From Atherinomorus stipes (Eukaryota > Chordata > Actinopteri > Atheriniformes > Atherinidae): 64,000 nucleotides of DNA. The notes below the pieces were generated by a model. That model did no database searches, was not told the DNA's origin, and saw only the letters and a program-made list of their open reading frames with translations. Every line of letters starts with the position of its first letter. The stretch's first letter is position 1. Positions 1 to 10,728 of the stretch are shown piece after piece. Position numbers and translations under genes: made by a program. Location: the NCBI GenBank assembly GCA_023101725.1, contig JALJCO010007928.1, forward strand, positions 186,001 to 250,000, given 5' to 3'.

Positions 1-429
1 ATTTTGTTGATCCTCACAACATGCGAAAGAACAAGCACAAGAATCTCCATGGGGAGGTCAAATATCAGGCTCAGCTGTAAAAGATGACCCTTGAGCAAAC
101 AAAGAGTCAGTATAGTAGCTTGCTCAAAGGCACTTCAGCATGAAAGATGCTTCTCATGGGAGACTGGACAAGCTCCCTCTTTCCTCTTATGTCTTTTTTC
201 CCACTTACTTTGCCGTCTTATATGACCCAACTTTGTATAAGACATAAGAGTGCCATTTATTGACATCAATGCCAACAGTTTTTTTTATTTAATTCTTTTC
301 TTTTCAAGTGATTAATTTTTACCAGATGTTTGTTTGTTATTTATGAGTTGGTCCTTGAATTATGCTAAGAAACTGTTTCTGACAATTGAATACTCCTTAG
401 AAACTTAACTCAAGGTATCTTTTTGCATT
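1..429. other. AT-rich stretch, nothing recognised
   Basis: No gene, RNA or repeat was recognised. It is ordinary AT-rich non-coding sequence up to the TA target of the following transposon. Confidence 0.5.
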
Positions 430-431
430 TA

Positions 432-2004
432 CAGTTGTGTCAGAAAGTGTTTGCCCCCTTCTTGATTTCTTTTTTTTTTTTTTTTGCATGTTCGTCACAC
501 TTATGTTTCAGATCATCAAACAAATTTAAACATAAGACAAAGATAACACAATCAAACACAAAATTCAGTTTTTAAATGAAGATTTTTATCAGTAAGGGGG
601 GGGGGGATCCAAACCTCCATGGCCTTGTGTGAGAAAGTGATTGCTCTCTAGCCACACCCATGCCAGATTACTGCCACACCTGTTCTCAGTCAAGAAATCA
701 CTTAAATAGGACCTGCTTGACGAAGTTAAGTAGACCAAAAGATCCTCAAAAGCTAGACATCATGCTGCGATCCAAAGAAATTCAGGAAAAAATGAGAAAC
801 AAAGTAATTGAGATCTATCAGTCTGGAAAAGGTTCCAAAGCCATTTCTAAAGCTTTGGGACTCCAGAGAACCACAGTGAGAACCATTATCCACAAATTGT
901 TAAAACATGGAACAGTGGTGAACCTTTCCAGGAGTGGCCGGCCGACCAAAATGACCCCAAGAGCACAGCGACGACTCATCCAAGAGGTCACAAAAGACCC
1001 CAGAACAACATCCAAGAACTGCAGGCCTCACTTGGCTCAGTTAAGGTCAGTGTTCATGACTCCACCATCAGAAAGAGACTGGGGGGCAAAAATGGACTGC
1101 ATGGCAGAGTTCCAAGACCAAAACCACTGCTGAGCAAAAAGCACATAAAGGCTCGTCTCAGTTTTGCCAGAAAGCATCTTGATGATCCCCAAGACTTTGG
1201 GAAAATACTCTGTGGACTGACGAGACAAAAGTTGAACTTTTTGGAAGGTGTAGGTCCCATTACATCTGGCGTAAAAGAAACACGGTATTTCAGAAAAGGA
1301 ACATCATAGCAACAGTAAAATATGGTGGTGGTAGTGTGATGGTCTGGGGCTGTTTAGCTGCTTCAGGACCTGGAAGACTTGCTGTGGTAAATGAAACCAT
1401 AAATTCTGCTTCTACCAAAAAAATCCTGAAGGGGAATGTCCGGCCATCTGTTCATGACCTCAAGCTGAAGCGCACTTGGGTTCTACAGTAGGACAATAAT
1501 CCAGAACACACCAGCAAGTCCACCTCTGAATGGCTTAAGAAACACAAAATGAAGACTTTGGAGTGGCCTCGTCAAAGTCCCGACCTGAATCCGATTGAGA
1601 TGCTGTGGCATGATCTTAAAAAGGCGGTTCATGCTGGAAAACCCTCCAATGTGGCTGAATTACAACAATTCTGCAAAGATGAGTGGAACAAAATTCCTCC
1701 TCAGCGCTGTAGAAGACTCATTGCCAGTTATAGCAAACGGTTGATTGCAGTTGTTGCTGCTAAGGGTGGCCCAACCAGTTATTAGGTTTAGGGGGCAAAC
1801 ACTTTTTCACACAGGGCCATGGAGGTTTGGATATTTTTCCCCCTTAAAAATAAAAATCTTCATTTAAAAACTGCATTTTATGTTTACTTGTGTTATCTTT
1901 GTCTCACATTTAAATTTATTTGATGAACTGAAACATATAAGTGTGACAAACATGCAAAAAAATAAGAAATCAGAAAGGGGGAAAACACTTTTTCACACCA
2001 CTTG
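432..2004 (+). mobile_element. Tc1-like transposon, complete ends, inactive
   Basis: A nearly full-length Tc1/mariner-superfamily element of about 1.57 kb. The ends are inverted repeats of roughly 210 bases (about 432-650 and 1790-2004) flanked by the TA duplication at 430-431 and 2005-2006. Each inverted repeat carries two similar short motifs of the form TGTGnnAAAGTG: an outer one next to the TA and an inner one near 625-640 (mirrored near 1800-1820). This is the IR/DR layout known from Sleeping Beauty-type Tc1 elements, where the motifs are transposase binding sites. A broken transposase gene lies between the repeats. A G-run near 596-606 and a T-run near 471-485 are replication-slippage tracts inside the left repeat. 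Confidence 0.93.
660..1785 (+). pseudogene. Tc1-like DD34E transposase, frameshifted
   Basis: This would encode a Tc1-family transposase of about 370 residues that cuts and pastes the element at TA. The N-terminal part is open from 660: a helix-turn-helix region (SKAISKALGLQRTTVRTI) followed by an SGRPTK AT-hook-like link. A one-base loss near 1015 moves the reading to another frame (1016 to about 1210, containing STIRKRL and ARKHLDDP). A second shift near 1211, apparently a TG duplication, moves it to the frame used up to 1785. That frame holds WTDETKVELFG (first Asp, 1219-1221), an in-frame TAG at 1489-1491 directly before DNNPEHTS (second Asp, 1492-1494), and SPDLNPIE (Glu, 1597-1599), with 34 residues between second Asp and Glu as in canonical Tc1. 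It ends GGPTSY-stop. All three catalytic acids survive but the gene cannot be translated. Confidence 0.92.
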
Positions 2005-2006
2005 TA

Positions 2007-2625
2007 AGCCTAAACATTTAAAAAATCTTTTTAAAAATCAGAGAAGCTGAAAACACTCTCTGAAGTTCAGACAAGAAAATATGCCAGAGAAGATGGCACG
2101 TCCACCACATGGCTAGACAGCTCCACCATGCCTCGCTGCCTCATGTGTAAACCACTTCTTGTCATGCTTTTTATACTAATGAGAGACAATTAGTCCTGAG
2201 AAACAGTGAGACACTCCTCCATGTGTCAAACACAGCACTCTGTTTAATGTGGACTCATTTGCTATGCACCAAAGGCTGATTACTGGATGGATGGGTCTGG
2301 TCATGAATGTTGACTCAGCATCACAGTATGAGGATTTAATTGGAAAGCCTTTTACATCATGTGGTCGCTCCATTGTGCAATTCTCCTGATGTTTTAACTG
2401 TCAGGTTTATTGAGTGAAACTCTTCGCCCTGTTTTGGTTTGGTCTGACAGGCAGGACAGAGTTGTCATGTCTTATTAAAACATTGTTTGTCAGATTTCAG
2501 TGAAACAGTAAGGCAGCGAACAAAGTAAAAAACAAAGATTTTTCATTTCATGATGTGCCAGATGTTTTCTGTTGCTAAAAAGGTGTGCTGTATGAATGCA
2601 GTGTGTGGTTTAGTTTTGTCCTGGA
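2007..2625. other. No feature recognised
   Basis: Non-coding AT-rich sequence between two transposons. Short ORFs here have no recognisable protein features. Confidence 0.4.
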
Positions 2626-2815
2626 CATGGTTATTATAGTTCACTAAAATAAACAAAAAAAAATGAAAACTGAAATGGAAAAAAATTTTTCGTTAACCGA
2701 GATAAAAATAAAAATGACACTTTTAAAAAAAAAAAAATGAAACTTTATTTTGTCTTTACAAAGCTTACTAAAAGTATTCCAAAAACATTCTTAGTTTTAG
2801 TCTTTGTAAATTTAT
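2626..2815. mobile_element. hAT-like MITE fragment, copy 2 of the 58.6 kb family
   Basis: It begins with GGTTATTATAGTT and continues with A-rich sequence that tracks the reverse complement of the complete element at 58631-59143. Shared stretches include the terminal motif, a TTTTCGTT segment and the final TTTAGTCTTTGTAAATTTATTTAA-like tract. The similarity stops exactly at the TTAA where the next element is inserted. The rest of the copy beyond that insertion was not convincingly found. Confidence 0.65.
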
Positions 2816-3082
2816 TTAAAGATGCACAAAATAACTTTTAGACCTTAAAAATATGTGTTTCTGACTTGTTTTGATGGCACACCAATATTCAACATGCGCA
2901 TTTTCGAGTCGGCTCTGCCTAGAGTTTTCCCGAAACTGTAAGTTTGCGTCTGGGATGTGGCTGCGACATTCCAGCCAACTATTGGTCACGCAGCGTGTCA
3001 CTTACTAGCAAACGGATATGAACCAGATATGAACACAGCGTGTTTTGAACGCTCATCATGTTGTTAAATCCTGCACCTTTAA
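2816..3082. mobile_element. TTAA MITE, family A (short copy)
   Basis: It is bounded by TTAA at 2816-2819 and 3079-3082. The left end, TTAAAGATGCACAA, and the first 230 bases match the reversed family A copies at 6360-6787 and 31821-32270 (AAAAATATGTGTTT, CATGCGCATTTTCGAG, CTAGCAAACGGATATGAACC). The far third of the element is missing, so this is an internally deleted copy. TTAA duplication is the signature of piggyBac-type transposition. No coding capacity is present. Confidence 0.8.
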
Positions 3083-3279
3083 AATCAAATCCAGTTATTA
3101 CCTCAGTTTCAACAGTAATATGATGTTGTTGTTTTAATGAGAATAAAATTTGGGTTCATGACATTTGAAAATCATTGCACTTTATTTTTATTAACATTTT
3201 ATATATTGCCCCAGGTCACATTTTGAGGAATTAGTGGTATATGCAGTTAATTTAAACAATACTGATTTTATATTTATCC

Positions 3280-3698
3280 ATATTTATCCATCAGGTTCTT
3301 ACAGTCTTCGTTCTCAGGAGTTCTTACTACTTTCAGTCCCGAGGACGAGAACTGAAATGGGAAAAAGGGCTTTTTCATATGCAGCTCCGTGTGCCTGGAA
3401 CCAGCTGCAGAAAGACCTGAAACTGCGTGATTTGGTCTCATTTGATGTTTTTAAGAAAATGCTGGATGACTTGGACGTACTTGAATCTGTCTGTAAATGC
3501 TTTGCCTGATTTGTGGACTCTGCATAGTTAATTTATTGGTAATTTATTTTAGTTACATTTTTAAACTTGTTTTATGATTTTTATTGTTTTTGGAATGCTT
3601 GTTTTGTAACTTTATTTCTCTGCTGCTGTCTTGGCCAGGACACTCTTGGAAAAGAGATTTTCAATCTCAATGAGGTTTTCCTGGTAAAATAAAGGTTA

Positions 3699-3706
<8 letters not shown>
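3280..3706 (+). mobile_element. LINE 3' end (CR1/L2/Rex1-like)
   Basis: The 3' end of a non-LTR retrotransposon, 5'-truncated as usual. The open stretch ending at 3509 reads VPRTRTEMGKRAFSYAAPCAWNQLQ, a motif typical of the region just after the reverse transcriptase in CR1/L2/Rex1-type elements of fish. The 3' untranslated part ends in a short potential hairpin (GGAAAAGAGATT paired loosely with AATCTCAATGAGGTTTTCC) and then AAATAAAGGTTAAAA, running into an AT microsatellite. Clade assignment is by recognition only. Confidence 0.8.
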
Positions 3707-3737
<31 letters not shown>

Positions 3738-3752
3738 TATATATATATATAT
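3707..3752. repeat. (AT)n microsatellite at LINE tail
   Basis: A run of AT dinucleotides broken by one GA lies directly on the 3' end of the LINE fragment. It probably grew from the LINE tail. Confidence 0.9.
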
Positions 3753-5406
3753 TTACTACACATTCAGTACAGGTTGTGCTACATTTTGGACTAGCCAACA
3801 CAAGACCACACTCAGAAGAAGACACCCAAACCAACTTTTATCATTCATGAGAGAAAAATGGAAAGAGTTTTTAAGTGTGTGTTGTGGTTAATATATCAAG
3901 TCAGTAAGCACTCTCTGCATTTACTCTCTAAAAGTAATGGCTGCAGGTTGGTTATGTGAGTAAAACACTTACGGTACAAATGGAAATAATTTATTTGCAA
4001 CACAGCTTGCGTTTTCCCAAATGTTGTATTTTCCATCAACCATTTCTAATGAAGAGGGAATAATGGGTAGAAACGGTAACAATGATGGAAAGGTGTTAAA
4101 ACTCCTCTCACATATGAGTTCATCACTGTGTGACTCCAGTTTTCTAAGCAAATGTAGCTGTACATGTGTAGCTTTAATGATGCTTAACACCTCGTGATTG
4201 ACATTGAGGTTTTGTAAAACATGTGAGATGAGACTCCTTAGAAAATGCCAAGTGTGATCAGCCTGAGAAAAGCTTCTGTGGTTCAGTGTGAGTCACAGCG
4301 ACAGTCACAACTCCGAACGGTAAGCTGCCTGGTGACTAACCTGATTCCATCTGACAGCTTTCACATTATCTCCACATCATCCCCAAATAGAGAAAAAGGA
4401 TGCAGATGCTGAGAGAGAATCTGAGGAGGTGAGAAATTTATTTTATTAACTTAACTACCTGTGTTTTCTGGTGGTAACAGATATAATTAATCATTTTACT
4501 GTTGTCTTTTTATTTTAAGGGGATAAAGTTCCAATTCTAAAGACATTATATTTATTTCTCTGTAACTTTAAAGCATCTATGCAACCATAGGAATCATATT
4601 GTGACCATTTCTATCCTGGAAACCAGAGTTATGGAGCCGTCTTACTGCCTAGACTGCATTATTTCTACATAACTTACATAACATGACTTCTGAAATGACA
4701 AATCTGTTCCCTGCTCCAGAGCAAAATTGCAGCTTATCTCAGTTTGCAGCTCCTTCCAACACTGCAGTCACCAGTCATAGATCTCAGAATTCAGCAGCAA
4801 CTTATTAAAAAAGAAAAATGGCCACAAACACACAGTCAAGAATTCATTCACATTTTTAACAAACTAATAGTTTTAGCTGCCATGGTGCAGCAGTGCTAAA
4901 ATTGAATGTGCAATGCCTCTGATCATGGAGTTGTATGACTAAAGTGTGATTTTGTTAATATGAAAAGCTTCTTTTTGGTTCTTTCCTTAAGAATTTTAAC
5001 CACACAAGACGTAAACAGGGCTTTTGATGACCAGTCAAGCTGCATGATCCAGTCGCTACTGAGCTGAAAGTAGCCGTTGTTGGGTAGCATGGGTTCATGA
5101 GGAGTGATTACTTTATGTCAAGCAAACTTCAAACTCACTACTTTGGTCAACACAGTAACAAAAATATGACTTTAAACAAATTAACGTGGCTGCCTTATGT
5201 TAATTTTTTACCTATTCAAGGGTTTATCTCTGAGGGTCTTGCCAAAATTTGTAGGCTCACATAAAAATCCAGAAATCCAGAAAGTTTACTCCCATCATGT
5301 TTCTGTTTTTTCTGAAGAAAAATCTTTGTGGATTAATGTTCTATTTATTGTGTAATGTAATAATAACAATACATTCAGTTTGATGATAATGGCTAGTTTA
5401 ATGTAG
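3753..5406. other. No feature recognised
   Basis: About 1.6 kb of unique-looking non-coding sequence without a recognisable repeat, RNA gene or coding exon. Confidence 0.4.
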
Positions 5407-5414
5407 TGTTTTAC

Positions 5415-6125
5415 CATAGACCATTAATAGAGAGAGATGAACCATCTGCTACGTCACCCGTTGGTTTCTGAAGAGCTAAAAATGAAGCCAGTTGGGCGTG
5501 TCCCACCGTCGCCATCTTGCCGTGACGCGTCACGTGTCATTACTCCCGGAAAATAGTAAAATGGGCAAAGGCAAGCCGCTCCGAGTTGCGGGCAAATGAT
5601 TGACAGCTGACGTACAATGGGCTAAACGCTAACTGAGCTAACTCGAAACTAGCAGGAGCTAACGAAGATTAGCCACCTAATCTGCGGTGTAAAGGTAAGA
5701 CATGCTTAGACTTGCTTTTATCTGACTAAAAACTGCCGCCGTGCTACTCTGCTACAAACTGAGACCTTACTGAGAGCAAACAAGGAGCTAACTAGGAGCC
5801 ACCGGTTGGAAAGCAGGACATGTCAATCAAAAGGACATGCCCTTAATTATTTGTAATTTCAAGATTAGATAACATCCAAAGGAATGAGTTATAAAAAAAA
5901 ATTCACCGGCCTCACAGTTGACAGGTAAAGTTGAGCTATTAAACCTAAAATGATTTTTTTGAACCAGGCTGTAAACAAGTTTATTTCTGCTGTGAAGTTG
6001 GCGTTTTTAACATGGGAGTCTGTGGGGATTTTCTCTGTTTTGCAGCCCTTAGCAGATCAAGGAAGAACTACAAATAATGACTTCTTCCGGGTGACTCATA
6101 GTTGGCCACTGGAGGTTGCCGCTTG
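5415..6125. mobile_element. 0.7 kb non-autonomous element Z, copy 1
   Basis: It starts CATAGACCATTAA and ends GGTTGCCGCTTG. The 7-base duplication GTTTTAC lies at 5408-5414 and 6126-6132. The sequence is collinear over its whole length with copy 2 at 11074-11779 (for example TCTGCTACGTCACCC, AAGAGCTAAAAATGAAGCCAGT, GAACCAGGCTGTAAAC). There is no coding capacity. The ends show no clear inverted repeat, so the superfamily is open; duplications of 7-8 bases would fit hAT. Confidence 0.85.
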
Positions 6126-6359
6126 GTTTTACTCTAAGGATTTAAAAAAAAAAGTAGGACTGTATGAATTAATTCAATTTCAGTTAAGTTTAGTGTTATT
6201 TCTAACGATTTTTATTTATATGTCCTATTTTAAAATTATCATATGGCTCTTCTGTTGTGGAACCAGATCCCAGTTTGGGTTTAGAAGGCAGACTCCAGAA
6301 GATTATGTCTTCAACTTTCTTTTCATTTAATGTGGCAAGCCATGAGGGCAACACCAGCT
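6126..6359. other. Short spacer, nothing recognised
   Basis: Flanking sequence between two mobile elements. It includes the right duplication of element Z. Confidence 0.4.
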
Positions 6360-6787
6360 TTAAAGATACACAACAGAAGTTTTAGCAGTTTTCTCAGTGA
6401 TATACCCCCTATCAATGGCTAAACTAACATCCATTTTGCATCGTATCTGTACTGTCATCTCATCCCAGTAAAATCTTGACTTTTGTTCTGTCACTTCCTC
6501 TCTTTCTTTTCCTCTCTTCCTCCGGTAATGTTTTTTTTTTTTTTTTTGCGTTTCTTTACCGAATCCAACATGATATGCATTCAAAACACCCGCTGTGTTC
6601 ATATCTGGTTCATATCCGTTTGCTAGTAAGTGATGCGTTGCAGAACCAATAGCTGGATGGAAAACTTGTATAGTGCAGTTTCTGAGCCGCAGGACAGTGA
6701 CGGCTCGAAAATGCGCATAATGAATGTTGGTGTGCAAGTCAGAAACGCAGATTTTTAGGGGCTAAAAGTAACGTTGTGTGTCTTTAA
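6360..6787. mobile_element. TTAA MITE, family A (complete copy)
   Basis: TTAA lies at both borders (6360-6363, 6784-6787). The terminal inverted repeats read TTAAAGATACACAAC at the left and TTAAAGACACACAAC at the right, read inward. The interior matches the copies at 31821-32270 (same orientation) and 38672-39100 (opposite). A T-tract near 6531-6547 interrupts it. A minus-strand ORF of 125 codons lying in it is a by-product and not conserved between copies. Confidence 0.9.
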
Positions 6788-8301
6788 GGCAGTGATTTGA
6801 AGGGAGCTAAGAACTTAGACTGAAAATTCATATAGGTGGTTTTCCTGTTTACAAACATTGGCAACCAGGGGGCAAAAAGCCTGTTTGTACTGCAGTCTAC
6901 GACCAAACACGCACTCATATCATTTATAAAAATGTAAAGTACCCTGACGAAACAAACAGAGATTGTTGTGTTTAAAATTATATTTTTTAAATCTGTATTT
7001 TGATGATGAATAAAAAAATAAAGACGCAGCGTTGCTGTTTTGTGTTTCTATTACACTAACTTGGAAGGAAAGTCATCACCCAGAGACGGCATTTTTCTTG
7101 TTAAAACATGGATATTATTAGTGTTGGACCTCATTTGAGATTTACCTGAAAAATTGAGTTAGAAAGCGGTTTAAACTTTTGTTTAGACTCTTTGTTAAAA
7201 CCAAAATAGGCCACAACTATCTGCGGTCTACAGCAGGTTCTGCTCCGGTGTCGTCTTCACCACCTCCACACAGAAACAACTTTCACTAGTTTGGGATTAA
7301 ACCAGGCAAAGACGACATCATCACTACGTTTGGAAAGGAGGTGATTCCAACTGTTAGGGACTCACCTGCGCTGCTCTCGGTGAGTCTCGCTGCTTGTGTA
7401 ACATTGTGCTTTATTGTGTATGAAATCCTGGTAGACAGTAGATGGACTAGCAAACTGCTAACGGTATAAATTCAAACGCCAGATGATTTACAACCCCTGT
7501 GCTTTGTATTTAATCTCCGGGGTGCGTTGTTATGCAGCGTAAAAGTTTGTAAACGGCTCCACAATCAGTTTTTCCTTCTTTTTATTTTCTGTCTGAGCAG
7601 AGAACTGCTGTCACACACAGCTGCAGTGTTTACAGCTTACAGTGTAGTGACGTAGCTGTGAGCCGTGAATGGATAAATGACTGGTCACAATCGTGATACT
7701 GGTATTGTTACAGTACCAGTCTCCCGACCACAACACAGGAATTATTTCTGCCACCGCGGTGGTTTAAACCCACATGGTGACCATGGTGAATGACTAAATA
7801 AATCATGTAGTCTGAACCTGCATAAGTTATCCGAGAGGGTTTTCTGAAGACAGTCACTCATACTGTCCTGTTATCACCATTTTCAACTGTTTACATGCAT
7901 TAATATTTTGATTTTTGCAACCGAACAAATACAAGGACTCAAACATTATATTTCCCGACACTTTCAAATCATATCTTGACCTCATCTGCATTAAAAGTCG
8001 AGTCGTGCATGTAAAACACAGGCCTTCTCAAAGTTCAGTAATGCTTTTCTTGTGTTTTCTTGCACCCTGGTTGCGCGCGCATCCTATCTATAGAATCATA
8101 TACGGTAGATTACTCAAATATGCATGAATGAAAAAACAACTTAAAAGAAGTTTTTATGAGGAAACAAGTTATAACTAAACCACTAACATGGTTTAAAACT
8201 CATAAAAGTCCTATTTTTTTTAAGTCAGTTCAACTCAGCCCACTTAATTATACCATTAATTCTCTAAAGCAAGTCCCATTACAGCACATACAATAATTCA
8301 G
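6788..8301. other. No recognised repeat; possible CpG-bearing segment
   Basis: No family was identified. The part around 7200-7420 is richer in CG dinucleotides than its surroundings and contains CTCTCG followed by GTGAGT at about 7374-7385, which resembles a splice donor. With no reading frame to support it, I do not call an exon. Confidence 0.3.
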
Positions 8302-8771
8302 TTAAAGGGACTAGAGGCAGGAATTGTGAAAGAATAAACATGCATGTCCAGTTTTTTTAATGCTAATGGGTGATGAAGTGTTAAAAACCAAAAAGAATGA
8401 GCCCACCCACGTCTCAGCCTTGAACAGGCTGTCTGCTGGATAATGCGCTGCACTTCGGTGGCCGAATTTCCTGAGCTGTCCTGCGGATGTGATGTCAATT
8501 AATGCTGCATATGCGTCCCCGACAGTTTTGATACAGGAAGAAGACAGTCGAGGTACATTCAAACACTGTAGGCGATAGCTATGGATTCTTCTGCCGTCAG
8601 GAAATGATCCAGATCAACTGAAAGACACTAAAAAGTGGAACTACGAAGAAAAAAACTTTATCAGCGTAGTAAACAACATTATAGCTTCAGTTTGTGCACG
8701 CTCCCGTGATGGCTGCAGTTACCCACAGCCATCTCAGTCTCATTTCATAATCTTGCCTCTTGTCCCTTTAA
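8302..8771. mobile_element. TTAA MITE, family B, copy 1
   Basis: TTAA borders lie at 8302-8305 and 8768-8771. The inverted ends read TTAAAGGGACTAGAGGCAGG and TTAAAGGGACAAGAGGCAAG. The same family recurs in inverse orientation at 61543-62007, sharing for example the GTGTTTGAA/TTCAAACAC and CTGTATCAAAACTG/CAGTTTTGATACAG stretches. No coding capacity. Confidence 0.9.
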
Positions 8772-8831
8772 TGTTAATGATAGAAAAGTGGATATTATAT
8801 ACATATTTAGGTGCTTGTGGTCATTTTTGGT

Positions 8832-9295
8832 TTCAAAGGGATACTATGTAACTTTTGGCCACTAGGAGCACTAAACCTATAACTTCCCACAGGCCACACA
8901 ACTGTCACAAAATTAAACAGTTTCTGTTTGTATTTTGGAGTCATTATTGTGATTTTATCCATTTTCTTGAAATTTTTACTTTTGTGCAGCACTTTGGAGA
9001 CTTTGTTGTTTAAATTTTCTAAATAAATAAAGTGATTGATTGATTGATCATGTTTGCCGATCACTTTGATCAGGTGATAGCAAAGTCATGGAGCCATAAA
9101 GCAAAGGGCTCCAGGTCACATGATCCAATGGGAGACAGATCAGCTCCTGCAGAGTTGCAATGTCTGGTTTTTGAGGAGGGCAGCTGCCTTGGAGCACTGA
9201 CATGAGTCAAGTGCTGTATATTGACTCCAGAAATGATTTATTATTAGTTACATTGGGCTAATGTTTGGGGCAAAAGTTACATGGTGCCCCTTTAA
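8832..9295. mobile_element. TTAA-type MITE, family H
   Basis: The inverted ends TTTCAAAGGGATACTATGTA (left) and TTTAAAGGGGCACCATGTAA (right, read inward) continue into AACTTTTG on both sides. The right TTAA lies at 9292-9295; the left site has decayed to TCAA. A LINE-like tail with ATTGATTGATTG sits inside, near 8985-9055. Confidence 0.75.
8985..9055 (+). repeat. LINE/SINE-type 3' tail with (ATTG)n
   Basis: GTGCAGCACTTTGGAGACTT is followed by TAAATAAATAAAGTGATTGATTGATTGA. This resembles the common fish retroposon tail ending in a tetranucleotide repeat. It lies inside the family H element and is either a nested scrap or part of its original sequence. Confidence 0.5.
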
Positions 9296-10637
9296 ATGTG
9301 CAGTAGAAATATGTCATATCAGTATTTTATTTCTGTCACTGCATTTTGACCGGTTGCTTCGAATCAATCTAAGGACAAAGGGTGAAAATGCAGAATAAGA
9401 AGTTTTGTAATTGAACACAAGAGGCAAGAGATGAAATAAAGGAAACAGGTTTGAATCAGAAAGCAGGAAATCTGTTCAAGCAAGGCTGGATCCGAGAGAA
9501 GGAGGAGTTTGAAGCTGAAAACAAGGATATCTAAATGAAAGCTGGGCTTTTTAAGTGTGTGGTCAGATTTTTTTCAAGGAGAGCAGATAAGTTTTTGTAT
9601 GTTGAAGAACATATTTGTTTTACACAAGAAAAAAAGGTGTAATTGACACAACAAATAGTCGGTAGGAAAGTGAATATGAATTAATGAATTATTCTTCATT
9701 AATAGAGTTTCTGAGTCTGTTGCTTGGTGACACATTATCTCCTGCATACAGTGCATGTATAATTATTATGCAAATTATATTCCCTAACATTAATTTAATT
9801 GTTGAACGAATACAAAGTGCCCTCCTCTGACAGTGCCACTATTTCTAAATGTTACAGAAATTCAAACTTAAGTGTTTCACGGAGGACAAGAGTCAAGTCT
9901 TTCTTACTGTGCATGCATTTTATCAGCAAAATTAAACTTTTGTTTTCAAAAGTTTCTTCATCAATATTTCAATGAATGTAAATTAGTAGTACAAATTAGC
10001 AGTTAAATAACGTTTTGACCTAAAAACAATCAAACAAATAAATGTCATTAATATAGCTTCTCTATCTATAGTTTTATTCATTATTCCTAAATTTCTTGAG
10101 CCCTCCAATGTCAGAATCTGTCATTTTCTTAATTAGGCAACAATAAACACGATCTTTAGCCACCAAACAACATTTAGTTCCATATGAGAAGGGTTCAGGT
10201 TGTTATTGTCATTTCCTTAGACCATTACAGGTTAGCTAAGCACCCAAAGACATTCAGAAACATCATGGCACTTTTGGGGTCACTCATCAGTAGGTACCCT
10301 TCCATTGGGCTAAGAAGCCTGACTTTAATGAGTTCATGTGTCCATCAGTGAATGCATCCATCTGCTCCATTATCAGTCACTCTCATGCCATCTGTCCTCC
10401 AAACCACTGAAAAATCTCTCTTCAGTTATTATCTGAGCCAATTTTGATGCTTCAGTTTATGAATTAAATTCATTAGTAGCCTTAAACTTTCTTTTAACCT
10501 TCAGCCTTGTTCTAATAACATGACTTGTATTTTCCAGACAAGGAGGTTGCAGCTCTGGAGAACACTGTATTCACTGGAGCTTTGAAAGATTTGTTTTTAC
10601 TGATAATGCAAGGACTGTCCCATGAAATACTTTGGCT
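9296..10637. other. Repeat-poor interval
   Basis: No transposon was recognised. One open stretch after a splice-acceptor-like sequence (10538 onward) is listed separately. Confidence 0.35.
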
Positions 10638-10640
10638 GGC
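10538..10640 (+). other. Possible exon remnant, low confidence
   Basis: A pyrimidine-rich run ending TTTTCCAG at 10530-10537 precedes an open stretch reading KEVAALENTVFTGALKDLFL and onward to HEILWLAG. No clear donor follows, because a G-run starts near 10643. I do not recognise the peptide. It may be chance. Confidence 0.2.
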
Positions 10641-10728
10641 TGGGGGGGGGGGTGGTCTGTTAGAAAAAACACACACACACACACACACAAAAAAAAAAAC
10701 ACACACATATATATATATATATATATAT
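10641..10728. repeat. G-run, (CA)n and (AT)n microsatellites
   Basis: A G-run at about 10642-10652, CA repeats at about 10670-10688 and 10700-10706, and AT repeats to 10728 follow one another, directly against the left edge of a repeat beginning TAGGGGTGTGAC. Confidence 0.9.

Noticed and set aside
660..1133. Host paired-box or HTH transcription factor
   Set aside because: The HTH is the DNA-binding part of a Tc1 transposase, shown by the flanking inverted repeats and the downstream DD34E remains.
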